This document shows, in pieces, positions 26,650-34,491 of a stretch of 64,000 bases of DNA. The position numbers and the translations under genes are program-made. The notes beneath the pieces are model-generated. The model did not search any database. It was given only the letters and a program-made list of their open reading frames with translations, and was not told the DNA's origin. How positions within the stretch are numbered: the first letter of the stretch is position 1; every line of letters begins with the position of its first letter. Source of the DNA: Spirosoma aureum (GTDB lineage Bacteria; Bacteroidota; Bacteroidia; Cytophagales; Spirosomataceae); the NCBI RefSeq assembly GCF_011604685.1, contig NZ_CP050063.1, positions 6,055,001-6,119,000 on the forward strand. Reading direction: 5' to 3'.

Positions 26650-26674
26650 TATATCAATATTTATCATTGATATA
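26650..26674. promoter_or_regulatory. Palindromic site upstream of susC
   Basis: TATATCAAT (26650-26658) and ATTGATATA (26666-26674) are perfect inverted 9-base arms around 7 bases, 48 bases before the susC ATG. It is a candidate operator for a dimeric regulator and differs from the LacI-type site. Confidence 0.4.
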
Positions 26675-26721
26675 AGTGGATGATTTTTACCCTTTTCCTT
26701 TAACCTCAATCTCTACTACAC

Positions 26722-29700
26722 ATGAACAAAGCTCTAGTATTTCTTTTTTTTCTGCTTCTGAGCAGTGGCATTGCCCTGGCTCAGACAAACAGAATAACCG
26801 GCAAAGTGACTGGTCCCGACAGTCAGGGGCTACCAGGTGTTAACGTCCTGGTGGAAGGTACGGCTGTAGGTACGGCAACAGATGCAACAGGAAGTTATTC
26901 AATTAATGCCCCTGGCACTGGCTCATTGGTTTTTTCGTACATCAGCTATGTAACACAGACCATTCCGATCAATAATCGATCGATAGTTAATGTGCAACTG
27001 GCCGAGGATTCAAAAGCCATTGATGAAGTAGTCGTTACGGCATTAGGTATCAAGAGAGAGGCCAAAACACTGGGTTATGCAACAGCCACTGTCAATGCCG
27101 AACAGATTTCCGTCAACCGAACACCCAATTTCGTGAGCGGTCTACAAGGGAAAATGGCGGGTGTAAACATCACTACCATGGGAACGGGGCCAGCCGGAAC
27201 GGCCAAGATCCGGATTCGCGGTCAGTCGTCCTTTAGCGGCCAGAACAATCCGCTTATCGTTGTGAACGGCGTTCCGATCGACAATTCCAACTCTTCCCTT
27301 GGTGGTGATTTTGGGCCTCGTACCACAACGGGCCTCCCCAACAACAGTTCAGATGGGGGCGACGGCCTTTCCAGCATTAATCCCGATGATATTGAAACCA
27401 TGACCGTGTTGAAAGGAGCCACGGCCGCAGCCCTTTATGGATCACGCGCCAAAGACGGCGTTGTCATGATTACGACCAAAAGCCGGGGGGCTGGTAAAGG
27501 ATTTGGTGTAACATACAACACGAACTTCACCACCGATACGCCATTGGATTTTACTGATTTTCAGTACGAATACGGTCAGGGCGAAGGAGGGAAACGGCCA
27601 ACCACCACCAGGCCAACATCGGGCGTGTGGAGTTTTGGGGAGAAGTTTCAACCGGGCATGACGCAGGTGCTGTTCGATAACAAAACCTATCCCTATGAGC
27701 CGGTATACAATCGGGTGAAGCAGTTCTACCGTGTAGGCACCAACTTCACCAACACCGTAACCGTGGCAAATAACGGCCAAAACGGTGGTTTCAGCCTCTC
27801 GTTTGGTAACACCGACAACCGGGGGATTATGGAGAACAATACCTTCAACCGCAAAGTGATCAATCTGGGCTTCAGCCAGAATATCACGAGTAAGCTGACC
27901 GCTTCTGGAAACATTAATTACTCAAAGGAGAATAACATCAACCCACCCCAGCTGAATACGCAGGACTTTTCAGTATCGACGGTGGTTTTCACACTGGCCA
28001 ACTCCATGCCTTTCCAGGCCCTGCGGGATAATCAGACCGAGGCCAACGGCGATGAGTTTGTGTTTTCGCGCTTTCTGGTACGCAATAACCCGTACTATTC
28101 CATGAGCCGCCACTTTGAGAACATCCGGCGCGACCGTCTGTTCGGCAATGTGGCCCTGAAATACCAGTTTACCGACTGGCTGTATCTACAGGCAAGGGTT
28201 GCCCAGGATTTTTTCATCCGCAATCAGGATTATAATATTCCCAATGGATACGCTCCAATTGCCAAAGCCCCGGTTGGCTTCGTAAATGGCTCATATACAC
28301 AGGATGTACGTCAGAATACCGAACGAAATTTAGACTTTATTCTTGGTGGCAATAAAACGTTCGGAAAGTTTGGCGTGGATATAACCTTAGGGGGTAACGC
28401 ACGCTATGCCCGTAATGACTACAACAGCGTAACGGTGCAGGATTTCGTAAATCCGGGTCTATATACGGTTGCTAATGGCCGGATCAAAAATCCAATCTAT
28501 GCCCTTTCCGAGAAAAAAATCAATTCCCTGTTTGGAGCCGCAACCTTCTCTTACCGGGATTATCTGTTCCTGAACGTAACGGCCCGCAATGACTGGTTTT
28601 CGACGCTGGCCCCCTCTAACCGGAGCATTCTGTACCCATCCGTTACAGGTAGCTTTGTGTTCTCGCAGGCGTTTGAAAAACTACCCGCCTGGCTGTCGTT
28701 TGGTAAGTTACGGGCAGCCTACGCACAGGTGGGTTCCGATAACGTTGATCCTTATTCAAACGCGCTCTACTACGCTGTCGACAACAATTCATTCCCCAAT
28801 CCCGCTGGTCAACTCGTGCCGGTGGGTGGTATAAACGCAACGGTCGTTCCAAATAAAAACCTACGCCCGCTTCGTATTCAGGAAGCCGAAGTTGGCCTGG
28901 AATTGAAGCTGTTTGACAACAGGGTCGGCTTTGATTTCACATATTACCACAAAACGACCGACGATCAGATACTGGCCGCTCAGATTTCAGATGCTTCATC
29001 GTATACCAGCAAACTGATCAACGTGGGCAGGAGTATGAATCAGGGCCTTGAGATGTTGCTGACCTTTTCGCCCGTAAACACACCCGCTTTTCGGTGGGAT
29101 GTGAGCGCCAACGTTTCCTACAATACCTCGAAAGTTCTGCGTTTAGGTCTGTCGCCCAATGATACCGTCATTACGGTAAGCAGTGGTGGTGGCCGGACAC
29201 TGAATCAGGTAGTTGGCAAGCCTATCGGTCAACTCTACACTTTCACTTATCTGCGGGATGCGCAGGGACGGCAGGTGTTTGACCAGAATAGCGGTATGCC
29301 GCTCCGCAACAACAACCTGGTAAACGTAGGGAATGCCCTCCCAACTTACTTCGGCGGTATTACCAATACGTTCACCTATCGTGGGCTATCACTATCGGCC
29401 CTGATTGACTTCAAGCTGGGTCATAAAATGATTGCCGGTCGTAACATAAACTACATGCGTCATGGTTTGTCGAAACGGACGCTGCCCGGCCGGGATGTGG
29501 GTTATGTAATTGGCAACGGGGTCAATCCGAATGGGGAAATTAATCAGACCAAAGCTGCAGTACAGCCTTTCTACGAATCCATTAACCCACTGGGTATCAA
29601 TGAAGATTTTGTGTTCAATGCCGGATTCTGGAAACTGCGGCAGATTTCACTGGGCTATGATTTCAGCAAACTGCTTCCCCAGCGTCTTTTCATCAAAGGG

Positions 29701-29868
29701 CTGAAACTTAATGCGGTGGCCAATAATGTCCTGGTTATCAAGAAATGGACTGAAAATATGGACCCCGAAGAAGCGCTGGTTTCGTCAGACAATGCCGTAG
29801 GACTGGACTTCTGGCCGGGTCTGCCACCTACCCGCAGCATTGGTTTTAACTTAAATGTCAGATTTTAA
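26722..29868 (+). CDS. SusC-type TonB-dependent transporter (first pair)
   Basis: An outer membrane importer of oligosaccharides or sugar acids, powered by TonB, that pairs with a SusD lid. The 1048-residue protein has a signal peptide (ending in 'ALAQ', about 21), a carboxypeptidase-regulatory-like domain ('ITGKVTGPDSQGLPGVNV', about 25-105), then the plug starting near 'EVVVTALGIKREAKTLGYA', with 'GSRAKDGVVMITTKSR', and the 22-strand barrel ending in aromatic 'NLNVRF'. The SusD partner follows 96 bases on. Lying between sugar-acid dehydratase genes, it probably imports their substrate or a glycoside of it. Confidence 0.96.
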   Translation: MNKALVFLFFLLLSSGIALAQTNRITGKVTGPDSQGLPGVNVLVEGTAVGTATDATGSYSINAPGTGSLVFSYISYVTQTIPINNRSIVNVQLAEDSKAIDEVVVTALGIKREAKTLGYATATVNAEQISVNRTPNFVSGLQGKMAGVNITTMGTGPAGTAKIRIRGQSSFSGQNNPLIVVNGVPIDNSNSSLGGDFGPRTTTGLPNNSSDGGDGLSSINPDDIETMTVLKGATAAALYGSRAKDGVVMITTKSRGAGKGFGVTYNTNFTTDTPLDFTDFQYEYGQGEGGKRPTTTRPTSGVWSFGEKFQPGMTQVLFDNKTYPYEPVYNRVKQFYRVGTNFTNTVTVANNGQNGGFSLSFGNTDNRGIMENNTFNRKVINLGFSQNITSKLTASGNINYSKENNINPPQLNTQDFSVSTVVFTLANSMPFQALRDNQTEANGDEFVFSRFLVRNNPYYSMSRHFENIRRDRLFGNVALKYQFTDWLYLQARVAQDFFIRNQDYNIPNGYAPIAKAPVGFVNGSYTQDVRQNTERNLDFILGGNKTFGKFGVDITLGGNARYARNDYNSVTVQDFVNPGLYTVANGRIKNPIYALSEKKINSLFGAATFSYRDYLFLNVTARNDWFSTLAPSNRSILYPSVTGSFVFSQAFEKLPAWLSFGKLRAAYAQVGSDNVDPYSNALYYAVDNNSFPNPAGQLVPVGGINATVVPNKNLRPLRIQEAEVGLELKLFDNRVGFDFTYYHKTTDDQILAAQISDASSYTSKLINVGRSMNQGLEMLLTFSPVNTPAFRWDVSANVSYNTSKVLRLGLSPNDTVITVSSGGGRTLNQVVGKPIGQLYTFTYLRDAQGRQVFDQNSGMPLRNNNLVNVGNALPTYFGGITNTFTYRGLSLSALIDFKLGHKMIAGRNINYMRHGLSKRTLPGRDVGYVIGNGVNPNGEINQTKAAVQPFYESINPLGINEDFVFNAGFWKLRQISLGYDFSKLLPQRLFIKGLKLNAVANNVLVIKKWTENMDPEEALVSSDNAVGLDFWPGLPPTRSIGFNLNVRF

Positions 29869-29964
29869 TTTTTTATCAGGCCGTTCAGGTAGGAATCGTA
29901 AAGCAGGCCAACCCTCAATAGTTATCCTACACCGGAATGACAAAGACAAAAAACGATACAAATC

Positions 29965-31500
29965 ATGAAACCATATCTGAAATATACACTCGCACTGGTC
30001 TTCTCGCTGAGCCTGCTTACAGGCTGCGATAATGGCTTTGATGAGGTAAATACCAATAAGGTAGACCCTACATTTCTGGCCCCGTCTATGGTTCTCAATA
30101 AGGCCATTATCAATACCAACTACCTCGATGGGTTTGGTACGCTGGGTATGCTGACCTACAACTTCGGCATTGTTCAGCAGATCATTACGCCCTATGGCAG
30201 CTCGCTGTCGGGTGCCAATTACGATCAGGTAAACGGTAGCAATACACCTTTAGTCTGGACCAATTTTTACCGCAATGTGCTTAAGCAACTCGTGGCTGTA
30301 CTGGAGCAAACCAAGGGTGAACCGCTCCAGTCGAATACTTACAACGCGGCTCGTATCTGGAAAGCCTATGTGTTCATGATTCTGACCGATACCTATGGCG
30401 ATATCCCCTACTTTCAGGCAGGACAGGGTTACACGACAGAGATTATCACGCCTAAATACGATGCTCAGCAGGATATTTATAAAGACATTCTGAAGGAACT
30501 CGATGAAGCTTCGGCGGCTCTGACCACTACACAAACTCCGGTAGTTACCGATATTCTGTACGGTGGCGACGTAGCAAAGTGGAAAAAACTAGGATATTCT
30601 TTTATGCTACGGGCAGGTATGCGCCTGACGAAAGTTGATCCGGCAACGGCAGAAAGTTATGTCAAAAAAGCCGTGGCAGGTGGCGTATTTCAATCCAACG
30701 CCGACAATTCGACCCTTCGGCATACGGCAATCTATAACAACTACATTGCCAATCACTTAGCCGCCCGCGAAAAAACCAATTTCTACCTCGCAGCTCCCTT
30801 TGTGAATTACCTGAAAGAAAACAACGACCCCCGACTGCCTATTTTCGCCGTGCGCTACGTAGGTGCCAAAGGGGGCCAGGAACAAGTCGACGCACGCGCT
30901 ACCTCCGATCCGAAGCAACAGATCGGGATGCCGATGGGCTATAACGACGTATCGATTACAACGGTACTGGCCCAGAATGGCGTGGCCAGTCTCTGGGATT
31001 TCTCGCAGGTTAACCTCACCACAGTATTGAAGCTCGATGCTCCTGAATTTCATATCACCTACGCACAGGTTCAACTGTTGCTGGCAGAAGCGGCTGTTCG
31101 GGGATGGGTGTCGGGAACCGCTGCCGACTATTTTGCGAAGGGCGTTCGTGCCAATCTTGAGCAAATGGCGTCCTATGGGTCAACCATACCGGAAGCAACT
31201 ATAAAAGCGTATTTAGATGCTCACCCGCTGGATATGGCCAAAGCCCTCGACCTTATTAATACTCAATACTGGGTGGCCAGTTTCTTAGATGGCAATGAAG
31301 CCTTTGCCAATTTCCGGCGCAGTGGCTTTCCCGCGTTGAAGAAAAACCCTTATCCCGGCTCTGAAGTGAAAGGTGATTTCATTCGACGCATGCCTTACCC
31401 CGACAGTGAGATTGTCGTTAACTCGGGCAGCCTGAACGAAGCGATTACACGGCAGGGGCCCAATACACTCGATACGCGCGTATGGTGGGATAAAAAATAA
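29965..31500 (+). CDS. SusD-like lipoprotein (SusD/RagB-like family 2)
   Basis: The surface substrate-binding lid of the SusC before it. The 511-residue protein has a lipobox ('LSLLTGC', Cys22) and the tetratricopeptide-rich SusD fold. The N-terminus 'DNGFDEVNTNKVDPTFL' and 'ARIWKAYVFMILTDTYGDIP' resemble the SusD-like_2 branch rather than classic RagB/SusD, as do 'EFHITYAQVQLLLAEAAVRG' and the C-terminal 'NTLDTRVWWDKK'. It follows its SusC on the same strand, and the two are surely one operon. A structured intergenic element follows before manD. Confidence 0.93.
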   Translation: MKPYLKYTLALVFSLSLLTGCDNGFDEVNTNKVDPTFLAPSMVLNKAIINTNYLDGFGTLGMLTYNFGIVQQIITPYGSSLSGANYDQVNGSNTPLVWTNFYRNVLKQLVAVLEQTKGEPLQSNTYNAARIWKAYVFMILTDTYGDIPYFQAGQGYTTEIITPKYDAQQDIYKDILKELDEASAALTTTQTPVVTDILYGGDVAKWKKLGYSFMLRAGMRLTKVDPATAESYVKKAVAGGVFQSNADNSTLRHTAIYNNYIANHLAAREKTNFYLAAPFVNYLKENNDPRLPIFAVRYVGAKGGQEQVDARATSDPKQQIGMPMGYNDVSITTVLAQNGVASLWDFSQVNLTTVLKLDAPEFHITYAQVQLLLAEAAVRGWVSGTAADYFAKGVRANLEQMASYGSTIPEATIKAYLDAHPLDMAKALDLINTQYWVASFLDGNEAFANFRRSGFPALKKNPYPGSEVKGDFIRRMPYPDSEIVVNSGSLNEAITRQGPNTLDTRVWWDKK

Positions 31501-31504
31501 ACAG

Positions 31505-31640
31505 CTCTTTAACTTCTTGCCGCAGAAGGCTGCCTGGGGGTGCGCTTACACATCGTAGACACCCACCGATAACTAATTCTGTAGAGAACCTTTGTCGTCG
31601 GTGTACCTCCGGGCGGAATTCTACGGCAAGAACACAGTCT
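31505..31640. repeat. Imperfect long inverted element upstream of manD
   Basis: TTCTTGCCG (31514-31522) and CGGCAAGAA (31624-31632) are perfect 9-base ends, and the adjoining bases continue partial complementarity (CAGAA/TTCT). CTTTAAC also flanks the left end and recurs just right of the other end. The roughly 120-base interior has further partial pairs. It could be a terminator/leader structure or the remnant of a small mobile repeat. Confidence 0.4.
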
Positions 31641-31661
31641 TTAACTCTTACTTTTCTCTTT

Positions 31662-33017
31662 ATGAATCAACTTGATCAAAGTCGCCGGGATACGCTGAAA
31701 ATGTTGGGTATGGGCTCCTCCGCCGGACTCCTCAGCCTGTTCGGTGGACTCTCCACGGCCCAGGCTCGCGAACAACTAGCCACCCCACGATACGCCGTGG
31801 GGGCAGCACCCGTCAAAATCAAAGCCGTCAAAGCCATCGCCACCGCCCCACAAGGCTCCAACCTCATCGTCGTTAAGGTCGAAACCACCGAACCCGGTCT
31901 CTATGGGCTCGGTTGCGCCACCTTCACCCAACGAGCCGCTACCGTCATCGTCGCCATCAACACCTACCTCAACGAATTCTGCGTCGGTAAAGACGTCGAT
32001 AACATCGAGGATATGTGGCAGGCGGCCTACGTCAGCTCCTACTGGCGAAACGGACCCGTCCTCAACAATGCCCTCTCCGGACTCGATCAGGCCCTGTGGG
32101 ACATCAAAGGAAAACGAGCCGGTATGCCCGTCTACCAGCTCCTGGGGGGTAAAGTCCGGTTCGCCATCCCCTGTTACACCCATGCCGGAGGCAATACCCC
32201 CGAAGCAGCCGCCGACAGCGTCAAAAAATTCATGGCCGATGGCTTCAAATACATCCGCATCCAGCAGGGTGGCTATGGTGCCGTCGGCGCTACGGCCGAT
32301 AAACCCGATTTCAAAGTGGCCAACTTCGGGGGCGAGACCGACAACTACATGAATGAGCGGCTCTACCTGAAATCGGTGCCCAAGATGTTTGAGGTGGTTC
32401 GTAAGGAGTGTGGCGAGGAGATCGAGCTGTTGCATGACATCCACGAGCGGGTGCAGCCCATCGATGCCATCAATATGATCAAGCGGGTAGAGGAGTTCCG
32501 GCCGTTCTTCATCGAAGATCCCTTCTCGCCCGAGAACATGAAGTGGTTTGCCCAGTTGCGGCAGGCCACCTCGGTGCCCATTGCTATGGGGGAATTGTTC
32601 AACAACATCAACGAGTTCAAGGAGCCGATGGTCAATCAATGGTTTGATTTCATCCGGATCCACGTTTCCCAGATCGGGGGCATCAGCCCGGCCATGAAGG
32701 TAGCCCGGTTGGGGGAATGGTTCAACATCCGCACGGCCTGGCATGGACCGGGGGATGTTTCGCCGGTGGGTCATGCGGCCCATGCGCACATCGATCTGGC
32801 GGTGTGGAATTTTGGGATTCAGGAAGCGGTGCAGTTTTCGGAGAAGACGCAGTCGGTCTTCAGTGGCTGTCCGACGATGAACAAGGGGTACATGTCGGTC
32901 AATGAGGTGCCGGGTTTGGGGGTGGACATCAACGAGAAGGAGGCTGCCAAGTATCCCATCAGCACCAAGTCGAACTGGCAGGTGCGCAAGATGGATGGCA
33001 CTATTATCAGACCGTAA
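31662..33017 (+). CDS. manD: Secreted D-mannonate dehydratase (ManD/RspA type)
   Basis: An enolase-superfamily dehydratase that would convert D-mannonate (some homologues prefer D-gluconate) to 2-keto-3-deoxygluconate. D259, H261, E285, E311 and H361 match NaManD D210, H212, E236, E262 and H312 (from memory) with a constant offset of 49. 'LHDIHERV', 'FFIEDPF', 'MGELFN' and 'AWHGPGDVSPVGHAA' are ManD hallmarks. The extra 49 N-terminal residues are a twin-arginine leader ('SRRDTLKMLG', cleavage-like 'TAQA'). The 451-residue gene is odd in base use: its first half is C-rich and its second half G-rich on the coding strand, switching near 32340. It is framed by an inverted element and a perfect hairpin. 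Confidence 0.92.
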   Translation: MNQLDQSRRDTLKMLGMGSSAGLLSLFGGLSTAQAREQLATPRYAVGAAPVKIKAVKAIATAPQGSNLIVVKVETTEPGLYGLGCATFTQRAATVIVAINTYLNEFCVGKDVDNIEDMWQAAYVSSYWRNGPVLNNALSGLDQALWDIKGKRAGMPVYQLLGGKVRFAIPCYTHAGGNTPEAAADSVKKFMADGFKYIRIQQGGYGAVGATADKPDFKVANFGGETDNYMNERLYLKSVPKMFEVVRKECGEEIELLHDIHERVQPIDAINMIKRVEEFRPFFIEDPFSPENMKWFAQLRQATSVPIAMGELFNNINEFKEPMVNQWFDFIRIHVSQIGGISPAMKVARLGEWFNIRTAWHGPGDVSPVGHAAHAHIDLAVWNFGIQEAVQFSEKTQSVFSGCPTMNKGYMSVNEVPGLGVDINEKEAAKYPISTKSNWQVRKMDGTIIRP

Positions 33018-33027
33018 CTTATTTCCG

Positions 33028-33067
33028 GGATTCACTTTGGGCTGTGATTTCAGCCCAAAGTGAATCC
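33028..33067 (+). terminator. Perfect hairpin terminator after manD
   Basis: 17-base perfect arms at 33028-33044 and 33051-33067 with a 6-base loop (core TTTGGGCTG/CAGCCCAAA). It comes 10 bases after the manD stop and just before the operator of dgoD, so dgoD starts a new transcript. Confidence 0.75.
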
Positions 33068-33105
33068 ACTTCACATTACTCCTATTAGCCCTTCAGTTTT
33101 GACTA

Positions 33106-33124
33106 TTTGCTTAAACGATTAAAT
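33106..33124 (+). promoter_or_regulatory. LacI-type operator upstream of dgoD
   Basis: TTTG followed by CTTAAACGATTAAAT. The first 12 bases of the palindrome are identical to the site at 25255 and the right end is degenerate. It lies 25 bases before the dgoD ATG and overlaps a possible -33 TTTG, as at the other two sites. Confidence 0.6.
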
Positions 33125-33149
33125 GAGCTACACCTTTACCCAATAAACA

Positions 33150-34397
33150 ATGAAATCACCAAACAAGAAATCAGGCATATCCCGCCGTTCGGCCATACAG
33201 TCGGTACTGGGTGTAGCAGGTATGGGGTCGATGGTACTTCCTCAGACGTCATATGCCGCCAGTCCCGGACACTTTGTCGATTACAGCAAAGTAAAGATTA
33301 CAAAACTTGAGACCTTTCTGGTCAAACCCCGTTGGATTTTCCTGAAAATCCATACCGATGTTGGCGTTTATGGGTTAGGCGAACCGCTTCTGGAAGGCCG
33401 GGCACTAACCATCCAGACCGCCATTAAGGAAGTCGAACCTTATTTGATCGGCAAAGACCCCCGGCAGGTTGTTCACCATTGGCAGGCTATCTATCGTCAT
33501 GCATTCTACCGCGGTGGCCCCATCCTGACGAGTGCCCTGAGTGGCATCGACCACGCGCTCTGGGATATTAAAGGCAAACTGTTGAACGTACCTGTTTATG
33601 AACTGCTTGGGGGTCCCACCCGCGACCGAGTTCGGGTTTATGGCCGGGCCAGCAATGCTGAAGACATGAAGAAGCGGAAGGCCGAAGGATACACGGTGAT
33701 TAAGACAGGTGTTGCCAAAAAGAACCCCGCCAACATTGTCGAAAATCCGCAATTCATTAAATACGCTGTCGACAATTTTGCATCATTACGCGAAGCGGGT
33801 GGCCCCGAAATGGACATAGCCATTGACTTTCACGGGTCCATTTCGCCCCAAACGGCAAAAGTGCTCATCAAACAGCTGGAGCCGTTCCAACCTATGTTCG
33901 TTGAGGAACCCTGTCAGGCCCAGAACGTAGACACGATGGTCGACATTGCCAGAGGGACGCATTTGCCAATCGCTACCGGCGAACGCATTTTCACGAAATG
34001 GGGATTCCGCGAAATTCTGGAAAAAGGAGCTGCTAGCATCGTACAGCCTGACCTCTGCCATGCCGGTGGTATTACGGAAGGACGCCTGATCGCGGGTATG
34101 GCCGAAGCATACTACGTTCCCATTGCTCCGCATAACCCGATGGGGCCAATTTCTCTGGCAGTTGGGTTGAATCTGGCAGCCAGTGTACCCAATTTTCTGG
34201 TACAGGAGCAGGTCTCCCTGGGTGAAGGCTATCTCAAGAATCCCTTCAAATTACAAAGCGACGGCACAGTTCTCATTCCGAAAGGACCGGGTCTGGGCGT
34301 CGAACTGGACGAAGCGCTGATGAAAGACAAAATCGGCCACGACTGGAAAAATCCCGAAACATACAATGCCCTCGACGGATCAGTAGTGGATTGGTAA
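33150..34397 (+). CDS. dgoD: Secreted D-galactonate dehydratase
   Basis: Dehydrates D-galactonate to 2-keto-3-deoxy-D-galactonate, the first step of the De Ley-Doudoroff route. D226, H228, E252, E278 and H328 match E. coli GalD D183, H185, E209, E235 and H285 (from memory) with a constant offset of 43. 'IDFHGSI', 'VEEPC', 'TGERIFTKWGFREILE', 'QPDLCHAGGITE' and 'APHNPMGPISLA' are DgoD hallmarks. The 43 extra residues form a twin-arginine leader ('SRRSAIQSVLG', then 'TSYAAS'). E. coli DgoD is cytosolic, so export is unusual. The matching kinase, aldolase and carrier are 8 kb downstream on the same strand. An operator and promoter lie just upstream. Confidence 0.93.
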   Translation: MKSPNKKSGISRRSAIQSVLGVAGMGSMVLPQTSYAASPGHFVDYSKVKITKLETFLVKPRWIFLKIHTDVGVYGLGEPLLEGRALTIQTAIKEVEPYLIGKDPRQVVHHWQAIYRHAFYRGGPILTSALSGIDHALWDIKGKLLNVPVYELLGGPTRDRVRVYGRASNAEDMKKRKAEGYTVIKTGVAKKNPANIVENPQFIKYAVDNFASLREAGGPEMDIAIDFHGSISPQTAKVLIKQLEPFQPMFVEEPCQAQNVDTMVDIARGTHLPIATGERIFTKWGFREILEKGAASIVQPDLCHAGGITEGRLIAGMAEAYYVPIAPHNPMGPISLAVGLNLAASVPNFLVQEQVSLGEGYLKNPFKLQSDGTVLIPKGPGLGVELDEALMKDKIGHDWKNPETYNALDGSVVDW

Positions 34398-34491
34398 TAT
34401 TACCCTGATTACAAGCCTCTTACCATAAAACCTATTCTTTTTTTAAACACAGTTAAACCTTTATTTCCCAGTATTCAATGAATTCCTTACC

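Noticed and set aside
30757..31164. 135-codon minus-strand frame inside the first SusD gene
   Set aside because: It is entirely inside a clear SusD gene with no independent support.
31776..33074. Long open frame of 432 codons on the strand opposite manD
   Set aside because: It mirrors the manD reading frame and follows from the high G+C third positions. The product is a repetitive His/Asp/Val-rich sequence with no family features, while manD has all catalytic residues.
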